NCBI RefSeq assembly: GCF_002307475.1
Contig: NZ_NTMH01000052.1
Location: 34,364-98,363 of the forward strand
Direction of reading: 5' to 3'
Length of the DNA stretch: 64,000 bases
DNA from: Pantoea allii
GTDB lineage: Bacteria; Pseudomonadota; Gammaproteobacteria; Enterobacterales; Enterobacteriaceae
Shown in pieces: positions 46,004 through 54,577 of the stretch. How positions within the stretch are numbered: the stretch's first letter is position 1; every line of letters begins with the position of its first letter. The translations under genes were made by a program, and so were the position numbers. The notes under the pieces were generated by a model that saw only the letters and a program-made list of their open reading frames with translations, had not been told where the DNA came from and did not search any database.

Positions 46004-47170
46004 TCAGGCGACTTCCAACTGCCAGATGCGGCTCAGATCCACGCCGTCCCAGCCACCGTTATCTTCGGCACAGACAATACTGTCAGTACAGAAACTGTCG
46101 CCCAGATCCAGTACCTCAGGTTTAATTTCCCGCTGCGCATGCAGTGACCAGAAAACATGCACCTTGGGTCGCTGTAATGACTTATCGCCGCCCTTCACCA
46201 CCAACGCGATGCGGCCTGATGCCAGGCGGACCAGCGAACCGACAGGATACAGACCGATGGTACTGACAAAAGCGTGCAGTAAGGTGGTGTCAAAATGCCC
46301 CTGCCAGCTCAACATCATCTGCAGCGTTTTGGCGGGCGTCCAGCCTTTACGGTAGGGCCGCGTTGAGGTCAGCGCATCGTAAACGTCGCAGATGGTCGTC
46401 ATGCGGGAATACACGCTAATCTCATGGCCCTTCAGGCCATAGGGATAGCCAGTGCCGTCATATTTTTCATGATGATGCAGCGCTATATCGACCAGATCGT
46501 CGCCCGCATGGGCATCCATCAGCATCTGCGCACCGGCAATCGGATGTTCACACATCACCTGAAACTCATCGTCGCTGAGCTTATCGGGTTTATTGAGAAT
46601 AGAGAGCGGCACCGCCGCCTTACCCAAATCATGCAGTAATCCGCCCATGCCGACCCGTTGCAGTTGCTGAGCATCCAGCCCCAGCTTTTTACCCAAGGCG
46701 ATCATGAGCCCACATACCGCCATAGAGTGCAGATAGGTGTAATTGTCATGATCTTTAAGCTGCGCCACACGTAACAGCGCCGAAGGCTCACGTTCGATGG
46801 AACCGGCAATCTGATCGACAATCGCAATCATATCGCTGAGATTCAGGCCATAGCCCAGGCGTGCCTCGTTGAACATGGCCAGCACCTTTGGCTTGCCCTG
46901 TTCAAAAATATGCTGAGCCTGCTCCATTTCCTGAGAGAACGGCGCGCGGATGCCTGAATCGACTTTTTTCGGCGCAGATGGCGTCAATGAAATCGATTTC
47001 TCCATATCGATCCATAAACGCGTTATGCCTTCATGACGAAACATCAAAACCTGACGTTGATCGGTGATCAACATCTGGTTGCGAATGCGTTTGTCTTTAA
47101 ACCACCAGACTTCGAGTTTGTGGACGAACATACCCGGTTTCAGTTCGTCGATTGTTATGAGTTTAATCAC
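46004..47170 (-). CDS. HD-GYP domain protein, probable cyclic-di-GMP phosphodiesterase
   Basis: A 388-residue cytoplasmic protein. The first about 140 residues match DUF3391 (IKLITIDELKPGMFVHKLEV). The HD-GYP domain follows with GGLLHDLGKAAVPLSILNKP and ALHHHEKYDGTGYPYGLKGH, so the HD and GYP signature residues are present, then TTICDVYDALTSTRPYRKGW. Such enzymes hydrolyse cyclic-di-GMP and promote motility over biofilm. The start is GTG at 47170 behind a strong GGAGGGAGA; the longer frame from 47299 is not supported. It ends beside the kdp promoter. Confidence 0.88.
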   Translation of the reverse strand: MIKLITIDELKPGMFVHKLEVWWFKDKRIRNQMLITDQRQVLMFRHEGITRLWIDMEKSISLTPSAPKKVDSGIRAPFSQEMEQAQHIFEQGKPKVLAMFNEARLGYGLNLSDMIAIVDQIAGSIEREPSALLRVAQLKDHDNYTYLHSMAVCGLMIALGKKLGLDAQQLQRVGMGGLLHDLGKAAVPLSILNKPDKLSDDEFQVMCEHPIAGAQMLMDAHAGDDLVDIALHHHEKYDGTGYPYGLKGHEISVYSRMTTICDVYDALTSTRPYRKGWTPAKTLQMMLSWQGHFDTTLLHAFVSTIGLYPVGSLVRLASGRIALVVKGGDKSLQRPKVHVFWSLHAQREIKPEVLDLGDSFCTDSIVCAEDNGGWDGVDLSRIWQLEVA

Positions 47171-47321
47171 AATCTCCCTCCAGAGTATCAGCGGGTGATA
47201 TCGTGATATCGGCAGGCACTCGGTTTTATGCAGGTCATTTTGTGCGAACGGTGGTGCAGCACAAATTTTAGACGCCAGAGGGAGAGTTTTCCCGTTCACC
47301 GGTAAAAGAAAACGGGCGTGG

Positions 47322-47825
47322 TTACGCTTTCTCAGTGAGCAATATTGCCATCATCACCACATCGTGAAGTTTACCTTCACGCAGCGATGCCTGACGACGG
47401 ACGCCCTCACGCTCAAAGCCCAGTCGTTCATAGAGCGCTAACGCCCGATGATTATCGTGGAACACTTCCAGCTCCATGCGGGTGATGCCCAGCCAGTTAC
47501 GGGCATAATCCATGGCGTTACGAATTAAATGCGCGCCGATGCCGCGACCGGAAAAGGCAGGATTGACGCCAATACCGAAACTGATGCAGTGCCGGGTACG
47601 CGGATTATGATGAGTGAACAGCGTGAGTTCGCCCACCATTTCACCGTCAACTTCGGCGATAAAATTGATAAAGCCTTCCGCATCCATCTTTGCAAACTTC
47701 TTCTCCCAGGTGGCTACGCTGGGAAAAGGCAACTGTAGCGTCCAGGGATAAACGTCCGGATGACCGTAAAGACGTTGATAAGCCGCCGCATCGTGCGGCT
47801 CACGGCCGCGCAGAGTGATATCCAT
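47322..47825 (-). CDS. GNAT acetyltransferase, AaaT/YhhY-like
   Basis: A 167-residue N-acetyltransferase. Motif A reads GVNPAFSGRGIGAHLIRNAM with the acetyl-CoA loop, followed by ELEVFHDNHRALALYERLGF (motif B), and MSxF-like ISFGIGVNP before it. Similar in length and layout to E. coli YhhY (AaaT), which acetylates amino acids such as phenylalanine and methionine. AGGATTAAAT precedes the ATG. Divergent from the ABC exporter. Substrate not certain. Confidence 0.82.
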   Translation of the reverse strand: MDITLRGREPHDAAAYQRLYGHPDVYPWTLQLPFPSVATWEKKFAKMDAEGFINFIAEVDGEMVGELTLFTHHNPRTRHCISFGIGVNPAFSGRGIGAHLIRNAMDYARNWLGITRMELEVFHDNHRALALYERLGFEREGVRRQASLREGKLHDVVMMAILLTEKA

Positions 47826-47896
47826 ATTTAATCCTTTTTAATCGGGCATACACATGCACTAAGCTGTAACTCTTATCGAACGGAAAGAGTGACTCT

Positions 47897-49729
47897 ATGT
47901 TGTATCGTCGTTTCGAACGTTTTATCAATATTTTTCAGGATGCACCGACCGACATGCCGCCCTCGCGGGTTTGGCCGTTTTATTTTTACTATCTGCGCCA
48001 GGTATGGCCGAGCTTTGCCGCGTTGCTGGTGGTGGGATTAATCGGCGCGCTGATTGAGGTAGCGCTGTTCAGTTATCTGAGCCGCATTATTGATTTGGTG
48101 AACCACTCTACGCCGGCCACGTTGTTCCGGGATAACTGGCAAACGTTGTTGTGGATGGGCTGTGTTGCGCTGATACTGCGGCCGGTTTTTATTGCGCTGC
48201 ACGATATGCTGGTTCATCAGAGCATCAACCCCGGCATGACCAGTATGATCCGCTGGCAGCATCATAATTATGTCCTGCGGCAGAGCATGAACTTTTTTCA
48301 GAACGACTTTGCCGGGCGGATTGCGCAACGTATTTTGCAAACCGGTAACTCGTTGCGCGACTCTGCGGTGCAACTGGTGGATGCGATCTGGCATGTGCTG
48401 ATCTATGCCGCAACGGCGCTGGTACTGTTTGCAGAAGCCGACTGGCGCCTGATGATTCCATTGATTATCTGGATTGTGGCCTATGTTGCCGCGCTGCGCT
48501 ATTTCGTGCCACGGGTTAAAGCCCGTTCGGTGGTGTCGTCAGAGGCCCGTTCGAAGCTGATGGGCACCATTGTTGACGGCTATACCAACATCGCCACCAT
48601 TAAGCTGTTCGCGCACAGCGATCTGGAACGTCAGTACGCCCGCGAAGCGATTCAGGAGCAGACGGATAAGACGCAGCAGGCTAACCGGATGGTGACCAGC
48701 ATGGATCTGACGCTGTCGACGCTGAACGGGATGTTGATTGTCTCAACCTCTGGCCTGGCACTGTGGCTGTGGAGCGAATCGCTGATTAGCGTAGGGGCGA
48801 TTGCCCTGGCAACCGGCCTTGTGATCCGCCTGGTCAACATGTCCGGCTGGGTGATGTGGGTCGTCAACGGTATTTTTGAAAACATCGGCATGGTGCAGGA
48901 CGGACTCAACACCATTTCACAGCCGCTCAGCGTGCAGGACGCTCCCAAAGCAACCCAGCTGAAGGTGGCGCAAGGTGAGATTCGTTTTCAGGACATCCGT
49001 TTTGACTACGGTGGGGGCCGTCCGGTCATTGATGGCCTGAATCTGACCATCAAACCCGGTGAAAAGATTGGCCTGATTGGGCCTTCCGGTGCGGGTAAAT
49101 CCACCCTGGTGAACCTGTTGCTGCGCCTGTACGACCTCAACGGCGGTCGTATCCTGATTGACGGTCAGAATATTTCTGAGGTGACGCAGGAGAGCCTGCG
49201 CAGCCAGATCGGGATGATCACCCAGGATACCTCACTGCTGCACCGTTCCATCCGCGAAAACCTGCTGTACGGACGACCAAATGCCAGTGAAGAGGCGCTT
49301 CAGTTAGCCATCCAGCGCGCCCGCGCCGATGAGTTTATCCCCTTGCTGTCCGATTCACAGGGCCGTTTTGGCCTGGATGCCCATGTGGGCGAACGCGGCG
49401 TGAAACTGTCAGGCGGTCAGCGCCAGCGCGTGGCCATCGCCCGTGTGCTGCTGAAAGATGCGCCGATCCTGATTATGGATGAAGCGACGTCCGCCCTCGA
49501 CTCGGAAGTGGAAGCCGCGATTCAGGAAAGCCTGGAATCCTTGATGAAGGGTAAAACCGTGATTGCCATTGCCCACCGTCTGTCCACCATCGCCAAAATG
49601 GATCGTCTGGTGGTGCTGGAAAAAGGCCAGATTGTGGAAATCGGTAGCCATCATGCGCTACTGGCACAAAACGGCCTTTATGCCCGTCTGTGGCAGCACC
49701 AGACGGGGGGATTTGTGGGCGCAGATTAA
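47897..49729 (+). CDS. ABC exporter, fused membrane and ATPase domains
   Basis: A 610-residue half-transporter. The membrane domain (residues about 30-330) has six hydrophobic segments; the ATPase has Walker A GPSGAGKST, signature LSGGQRQRVAIARVL, and Walker B PILIMDEATSALDSEVEA. It works as a homodimer, expelling drugs, peptides or lipids. An 18-residue start of MLYRRFERFINIFQDAPT is unlike MsbA, and no protease domain is present. Its stop overlaps the convergent gene by four bases. Substrate unknown. Confidence 0.88.
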   Translation: MLYRRFERFINIFQDAPTDMPPSRVWPFYFYYLRQVWPSFAALLVVGLIGALIEVALFSYLSRIIDLVNHSTPATLFRDNWQTLLWMGCVALILRPVFIALHDMLVHQSINPGMTSMIRWQHHNYVLRQSMNFFQNDFAGRIAQRILQTGNSLRDSAVQLVDAIWHVLIYAATALVLFAEADWRLMIPLIIWIVAYVAALRYFVPRVKARSVVSSEARSKLMGTIVDGYTNIATIKLFAHSDLERQYAREAIQEQTDKTQQANRMVTSMDLTLSTLNGMLIVSTSGLALWLWSESLISVGAIALATGLVIRLVNMSGWVMWVVNGIFENIGMVQDGLNTISQPLSVQDAPKATQLKVAQGEIRFQDIRFDYGGGRPVIDGLNLTIKPGEKIGLIGPSGAGKSTLVNLLLRLYDLNGGRILIDGQNISEVTQESLRSQIGMITQDTSLLHRSIRENLLYGRPNASEEALQLAIQRARADEFIPLLSDSQGRFGLDAHVGERGVKLSGGQRQRVAIARVLLKDAPILIMDEATSALDSEVEAAIQESLESLMKGKTVIAIAHRLSTIAKMDRLVVLEKGQIVEIGSHHALLAQNGLYARLWQHQTGGFVGAD

Positions 49730-50850
49730 TCGCCGCGTCGATAGGGCAAGGCGTCACGGGCTTCATCGGCCCACAGGTGAACGCCTTGCCGCTCCTGCTG
49801 CAAAAAATCCTCCACGGCGGCACGCAGACCGGGATGGCACAGATAGTGCCAGGAGTGGGTAATCTGGGGTTCAAAACCCCGCACCAGTTTGTGCTCGCCC
49901 TGCGCGCCAGCATCAAAGCGTTGCAGCCCTTCCGCTATAGCGAAATCCATCCCCTGATAAAAGCAGGTTTCAAAGTGGAGCCGGTCAAATTCCGCCAGGC
50001 ATCCCCAGTAGCGGCCATACAGGCTTTCGCCATCTTTAAGATAGAAGGCCATCGCCGCAGGTTGCTGCTGTAAACGGGCGATCACGACGCGAATATTGTC
50101 CGGCATCCTCTCAGCCAGCAGGCTGAAGAAGGCACGGGTCAGATAGGGACGCTGACCGCGCACCGCATACGTATTGGCATAGCAGGTATAGACAAAATCC
50201 CACTGATCCTCACGCAGTTGATCGCCGCGATACCAGTCAAATGCAAAACCGCTCTGTACGACCTGCTCGCGCTCTTTACGCAACTGTTTGCGTTTCCGCG
50301 ACATCAGCGTATCCAGAAAGTCCTGAAAGTCGCGATAGCCCCGATTGTGCCAGTGATACTGGCAGCCCAGTCGTGCCAGCCAGTCAGGTTGCGCCGCCAG
50401 CAAGACGTTCGCTTGCGGATCGGTGAAGTTGATATGCGCACCACTTAACCCCTGCTCCGCCAGCGCGTCCGGTAACGCAGCAAGAAGCCGGGCGGCGGCA
50501 TCCGGTGCACCAAGCACGCGTGCGCCAGTAACCGGGCTGAAAGGAATCGCGCCCAGCCATTTTGGGTAGTAAGGAATGCCGGCACGCTGGCAGGCATCGG
50601 CCCAGGCGTGATCGAACACGTATTCACCCTGAGAATGGAATTTTTGATAGCCGGGAAGGACGGCGCGAAGCTCGCCTGCCTCACGCCAGAGGAGATGATC
50701 GGACTGCCAGCCCCTTTCTGGCCTGACGCTGCCGCTTTCCTCCAGGCTCAGTAAAAATGCGTGACGTAAAAAGGGCTGTTGATCGGTCAACAGGGCATCC
50801 CATTCAGCGGCAGGAATGTCTGAAAGCGAACTCAGGTGAAACAACGACAT
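49726..50850 (-). CDS. GNAT-fold FemAB-like protein (DUF482/peptidogalycan family)
   Basis: A 374-residue protein of the DUF482 group (PF04339-type). Markers: FDHAWADACQRAGIPYYPKW near the first third, RDFQDFLDTLMSRKRKQLRK in the middle, and LYGRYWGCLAEFDRLHFETC toward the end. The fold is related to GNAT/FemX aminoacyl transferases; its role in cells is not established. GGAG lies upstream of the ATG. It is convergent with the ABC exporter, overlapping by four bases. Confidence 0.85.
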   Translation of the reverse strand: MSLFHLSSLSDIPAAEWDALLTDQQPFLRHAFLLSLEESGSVRPERGWQSDHLLWREAGELRAVLPGYQKFHSQGEYVFDHAWADACQRAGIPYYPKWLGAIPFSPVTGARVLGAPDAAARLLAALPDALAEQGLSGAHINFTDPQANVLLAAQPDWLARLGCQYHWHNRGYRDFQDFLDTLMSRKRKQLRKEREQVVQSGFAFDWYRGDQLREDQWDFVYTCYANTYAVRGQRPYLTRAFFSLLAERMPDNIRVVIARLQQQPAAMAFYLKDGESLYGRYWGCLAEFDRLHFETCFYQGMDFAIAEGLQRFDAGAQGEHKLVRGFEPQITHSWHYLCHPGLRAAVEDFLQQERQGVHLWADEARDALPYRRGD

Positions 50851-51048
50851 GCATAACTCCAGACGGCAACCGGTGACACAGTAGTCAAGCAGGTTTTAGG
50901 TTTCAGGGAAAGAAGGAGGGCACGGAATGCTTCATGCAGACCCTGCTCAGGCGCACGCGCTACCTGAAGCGTAGTTTGGTTTTGACGTTAATCCCGTCAC
51001 CTGTTCAAATGCCTGCAGAATCTGACAAAAAACAGCGAAGGAACGGGC

Positions 51049-51654
51049 ATGGCTAAAGCATTGGTGATCTTTCTACACGGCGTGGGCAGTAACGGAGACG
51101 ATCTGGCCCCGATTGGCGACTACTGGACCACCCTGCTCCCGGATGTCGCCTTTGCGTCACCGGATGCGCCTTACGCCTTTGAACATGGCGCGGGCTATCA
51201 GTGGTTCAGCCTGGCCGATATTACGCCAGAAAATCGTCCGGGTCGGGTGCGTGAGGCCCGCGAGGCCTTTGACAGCGTTATCCGTCATCTGATGTCTCAG
51301 AACGGGATGGCAGACCGCTGGGAAAACGTCATCCTGGTGGGCTTTTCCCAGGGGTCAATTATGGCGCTGGACCTGCTGGCTTCCGGGCGTTATCCCCTGG
51401 CGGGCGTGGTGGCGTTTTCGGGGCGACTGGCCTTTGACGGCCCGATCACGCCACAGGCTCACACGCCAGCCCTGTTGATTCACGGCCGGGCTGATACGGT
51501 GATACCGGCCAGTGAAAGTGAGTCGGCGGCGACTCGCCTGAAAGCGGTGGGCGTCCCGGTCGAAGCGGTGTTTGAACCTCAGACCGGCCACACCATCTCA
51601 GCCCAGGGTGCAATGCATGCCGCCGGGTTTATTGCCCAGTGCTTACAGGACTAA
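51049..51654 (+). CDS. Carboxylesterase/phospholipase-family hydrolase (YpfH type)
   Basis: A 201-residue alpha/beta hydrolase. The nucleophile elbow GFSQGSIMALDLL is typical of the acyl-protein-thioesterase/carboxylesterase group; the acid is in LIHGRADTVIPASES and the histidine in FEPQTGHTIS. GLHGVGSNG-type oxyanion start reads FLHGVGSNGDDLAPI. No signal peptide, so cytoplasmic. The ATG has GAAGGAACG upstream. Substrates of this family in enterobacteria are poorly known. Confidence 0.87.
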   Translation: MAKALVIFLHGVGSNGDDLAPIGDYWTTLLPDVAFASPDAPYAFEHGAGYQWFSLADITPENRPGRVREAREAFDSVIRHLMSQNGMADRWENVILVGFSQGSIMALDLLASGRYPLAGVVAFSGRLAFDGPITPQAHTPALLIHGRADTVIPASESESAATRLKAVGVPVEAVFEPQTGHTISAQGAMHAAGFIAQCLQD

Positions 51655-51696
51655 ACACGCTTTCACCACCGCAGGCAGGCCGGTTTCGCCGCTGCG

Positions 51697-52074
51697 TTAG
51701 CCCAACAGGTTAACGAGCGCGAAACCGGCAAAGCACATCAGCAATGAGCCAATGACATGGACCAGTGCACTGCTCATTGCCCACAGGTATTTGCCAGACT
51801 GCAACAATGTCATTAACTCCGCCGAAAACGTCGAGAACGTGGTGAGTCCGCCACATAAGCCGGTGGTAATTAATAATTTCCAGGCCGGGTCGAGCTGGGG
51901 ATGCCTGACGAACCAGGCCATGGCACCGCCAATCACAAATCCACCAATCAGGTTCACTAACAGCGTGCCCGGCGGCAGATTGGGAAATAACGCGTTAAAC
52001 CGCATGGCGAACCACCAGCGCAACACACAGCCAATACTGCCGCCCAGAATCACAGCGAATAGCGGTTTTAACAT
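51697..52074 (-). CDS. crcB: Fluoride ion channel CrcB (Fluc)
   Basis: A 125-residue membrane protein with four helices (E. coli CrcB 127). Family motifs: ILGGSIGCVLRWWFAMRFN at the start, PPGTLLVNLIGGFVIGGAMA and TGLCGGLTTFSTFSAELM in the middle, with the Phe/Ser residues of the pore. Dimers export F-. ATG 52074 with GGAGTCTGTG upstream is the start; the longer frame to 52182 runs through the riboswitch leader and is rejected. The gene is controlled by a fluoride riboswitch. Confidence 0.96.
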   Translation of the reverse strand: MLKPLFAVILGGSIGCVLRWWFAMRFNALFPNLPPGTLLVNLIGGFVIGGAMAWFVRHPQLDPAWKLLITTGLCGGLTTFSTFSAELMTLLQSGKYLWAMSSALVHVIGSLLMCFAGFALVNLLG

Positions 52075-52120
52075 CACAGACTCCATTTCAGGATTGGCGC
52101 AGAAGACGGTGGAGGGCAAG

Positions 52121-52176
52121 AAAAAGCATACACCTGACACACCGACTCCCGCGGAAGGATTAAGGATAATGTCAGG
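52121..52176 (-). terminator. Expression platform of the crcB riboswitch
   Basis: On the minus strand the riboswitch 3' strand CCTGAC (plus 52171-52176) can pair with GTCAGG (plus 52133-52138), followed by TGTATGC and a five-T run. That is an alternative terminator hairpin in which the last riboswitch strand is taken. Fluoride binding would keep the aptamer closed and let transcription go on. Confidence 0.6.
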
Positions 52177-52236
52177 CGTCATCAGCCGCAGGTTACGCCT
52201 GCAGGCGGTTGGGAAAGGTGGAACGCCATCACCTTA
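52171..52236 (-). promoter_or_regulatory. Fluoride riboswitch (crcB motif)
   Basis: On the minus strand the leader reads GGTGATGGCGTTCCACC, AACCGCCTGCAGGCG in the variable stem, and GGCTGATGACGCCTGAC. This matches the crcB RNA motif consensus (GGxGAUGGxGUUCxCC ... CUGAUGACGCCUxC), including the GATGGCGTTC pseudoknot partner and the terminal CTGATGACGCC. It lies about 100 bases before crcB, directly behind a good promoter. Confidence 0.9.
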
Positions 52237-52244
52237 TGCGGGCC

Positions 52245-52273
52245 ATCATACGATGCCTGTTTCTGGCTGGCAA
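52245..52273 (-). promoter_or_regulatory. Sigma-70 promoter of crcB
   Basis: On the minus strand TTGCCA, a 17-base spacer, and TATGAT. Transcription would start about seven bases later, at the 5' edge of the fluoride riboswitch. Confidence 0.75.
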
Positions 52274-52478
52274 CCGTGGTTGAGCGGAGAGAATCGTTAC
52301 GTGAACTGACGTCAGCGCAGCACCTTGTGCCGCCGCAAAGCAGAAGGTCCAGGCGGGCATGATTCAGGTTTCCCCGGTTGCCGTTTTGCGCTTAAATGTT
52401 TATCCGGCAGCGGCGTTGTAGAGCCGTTGAATGCCTTTCGCCAGCGGCGAAGGGGTAAACTCTCTTCTGGAGCGGCCT

Positions 52479-53396
52479 GTGCGAACTGTCATTTTTGATA
52501 CTGATATCGGTGTAGACGATGCCTTTGCCCTGGCTTATGCCGCCCGCACCCAACATTTGCTGGGCATTACCACCGTATTTGGCAACGTTGCCGTCGGACA
52601 GGCCGTGAGAAACGCCAGGCTGTTTTGCCAGAAAATGGCGATTGATGTGCCGGTTTACCGTGGCTGTTCACGTCCGCTGGCCGAGGCACCCAGTGCGCCC
52701 GCCCGACTGCACGGCGAAGATGGCCTGGGCGATGCCTTTGATAATCCCTTCAGCGACGAGGCACCCGGTGCGGTGCAGTTTATTATCGACAGCGTGCGGG
52801 CCAACCCAGGTGCGGTCACCCTTGTCGCCATTGGTCCGCTGACCAATATCGCCAGCGCAATCAATCAGGCACCCGATATCATTCCGTTGGTAAAAGAGTT
52901 AGTCGTGATGGGCGGCGCATTTGGCACGGACGGGCACTGCGGAAATGTGACGCCCTTTAGCGAATTTAATATCTGGAAAGATCCGCACGCTGCCGATCAG
53001 GTTTTTTCCTCCGCCTTACCGATCGTGGTGATCCCGCTTGATGTGACCCATAAAGTATTGATCCACAGTGAAGAGGTGGATCGGCTTAATCAGCCGGTGC
53101 TGCGTGCTATCTGTCGCCCTTATCTGGCCTACAGTCTTGAGAAAGAAGGATTTTCTGGCATGGCGCTGCATGACACGCTGACCCTCTCCTGGCTCTGCCT
53201 GCCAGAGGCGTTCACGCTGGTGGAAAGCCCGCTTCGGGTCATTACGGAAGGCATTGCCCGCGGTCAGACGGTGCGTCAACAGAGTACGCTGGCTTCCCGG
53301 CATAATCCCTTCCGCGATCTTCCCCGGCAGCGCATCGCATTAGGCGTCGACGCGGAGGCGGTGCGACAACACTTTTTTCAGGTGCTCAGTCGATAA
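52479..53396 (+). CDS. Nucleoside hydrolase (Rih/IUNH family)
   Basis: A 305-residue enzyme that splits ribonucleosides into base and ribose. The family metal site FDTDIGVDDAFAL is right at the N-terminus; VYRGCSRPL, LHGEDGLGD and PEFNIWKDPHAAD-like EFNIWKDPHAADQVF follow, then a late His-Asp (ALHDTLTL). GTG at 52479 with GGAG seven bases upstream is preferred because the metal site then lies at residue 6-13 as in the family; ATG 52431 would add 16 residues. Closest subgroup (RihA, RihB or RihC) cannot be fixed. It is convergent with the dehydrogenase gene. Confidence 0.87.
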   Translation: MRTVIFDTDIGVDDAFALAYAARTQHLLGITTVFGNVAVGQAVRNARLFCQKMAIDVPVYRGCSRPLAEAPSAPARLHGEDGLGDAFDNPFSDEAPGAVQFIIDSVRANPGAVTLVAIGPLTNIASAINQAPDIIPLVKELVVMGGAFGTDGHCGNVTPFSEFNIWKDPHAADQVFSSALPIVVIPLDVTHKVLIHSEEVDRLNQPVLRAICRPYLAYSLEKEGFSGMALHDTLTLSWLCLPEAFTLVESPLRVITEGIARGQTVRQQSTLASRHNPFRDLPRQRIALGVDAEAVRQHFFQVLSR

Positions 53397-53411
53397 ACCT
53401 GGCGGCCACCG

Positions 53412-54440
53412 TTAGCGATCAAAATCGATAACGCCTTTAATCAACTCACGATTGTTAATGACCGCTTCCTCAAACTGCTCTGCCAGCGTCGAGAAGGCGA
53501 AACGCCGGTTGAGCATCATTTCTGCACGCAGTTTCCCTGCGGCCATGAGTTCACGCACCCGGTCAAAATCTTCGCGCGTGGCATTCCGGCTGCCCATTAG
53601 CGTGCTCTCTTTTTTGTGGAATTCGCTGTCAGGGATGACCAAATCGCCTTTATGCAGGCCCACATAAACCACCGTGCCGCCGTGACGAATCAGGCTAACC
53701 GCCGCGTTCATCGCTGCCGGATTACCTGTGGCATCGATCACGGTTAACGCCAGTTGCCCGTTAAACCCGGCACGCAGTGCGGCAATAAAATCAGCTTCCG
53801 CCGGATTCAGCGCAAGGAGGCCGAGCTGCTGACTGACGTGCTGGCGACGGTAATCACTGGTGTCGGCCACGATCACCTGCGCGCCATTGGCTGCGGCGAT
53901 AGCCGCTGCACCCAGGCCAATGGGACCGGCGCCCACCACCAGCACCTGATCGCCCTGTGCCACCGCTGCACGCCGTACCGCATGGGCGCTGATCGCAAAG
54001 GGTTCGATCAATGCTGCCGCCTCGGGTGCCAACTCATCCACCGCCAGCAGGTTTGCGGCGGGCACGCTGAGATAGTCGCAAAAGCCGCCATCCTGATGCA
54101 CGCCAATCACCGAAATGTTTTCACAGCAGTTGGTTTTACCGCTTTGGCAGGCATCGCACTCATAGCAGGAGAGGTAAGGAATCAGCGCCACCCGCTGACC
54201 GACGGCAAAACCCTGCACGGCGCTGCCCGTTTCAACAATGTCTGCACAGAGTTCATGCCCGAGTACGCGTGGATAGCTAAAAAAAGGTTGGTTTCCTGCC
54301 CAGGCGTGGATATCGGTGCCGCAAATGCCGGCACTGACGAGTTTAATCAGCGCCTCCGCAGGCGCAGGACGGGGGACGTCGCGCGTGGTCCAGACCATGT
54401 TGCGTGGTTCGGTGATGACTACTGCTCTCATTGTTGTCAT
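53412..54440 (-). CDS. Zinc-dependent alcohol dehydrogenase (RspB/IdnD-like)
   Basis: A 342-residue medium-chain dehydrogenase. The catalytic zinc site is GICGTDIH with C40 and VLGHE; the structural zinc cysteines are in SCYECDACQSGKTNCC. The NAD-binding fold is VLVVGAGPIGLGAAAI. Similar in layout to RspB, L-idonate and threonine dehydrogenases, which oxidise a sugar-acid or polyol hydroxyl. It is divergent from a GntR regulator followed by an anion-type MFS transporter, which suggests one catabolic unit for a sugar acid. Confidence 0.88.
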   Translation of the reverse strand: MTTMRAVVITEPRNMVWTTRDVPRPAPAEALIKLVSAGICGTDIHAWAGNQPFFSYPRVLGHELCADIVETGSAVQGFAVGQRVALIPYLSCYECDACQSGKTNCCENISVIGVHQDGGFCDYLSVPAANLLAVDELAPEAAALIEPFAISAHAVRRAAVAQGDQVLVVGAGPIGLGAAAIAAANGAQVIVADTSDYRRQHVSQQLGLLALNPAEADFIAALRAGFNGQLALTVIDATGNPAAMNAAVSLIRHGGTVVYVGLHKGDLVIPDSEFHKKESTLMGSRNATREDFDRVRELMAAGKLRAEMMLNRRFAFSTLAEQFEEAVINNRELIKGVIDFDR

Positions 54441-54577
54441 GGTAATTCTCCCGTTAGCGTTAGCGCAGTTATGGCGAATCTTGCCGCAATAACGGTTTTC
54501 CTTTGCTCAATCTGTGAAGCGTGACGGTTTTTTTGGGACTTCAATGGTTTTTAATGCTTAAAAAACCGGAGCCGCTC

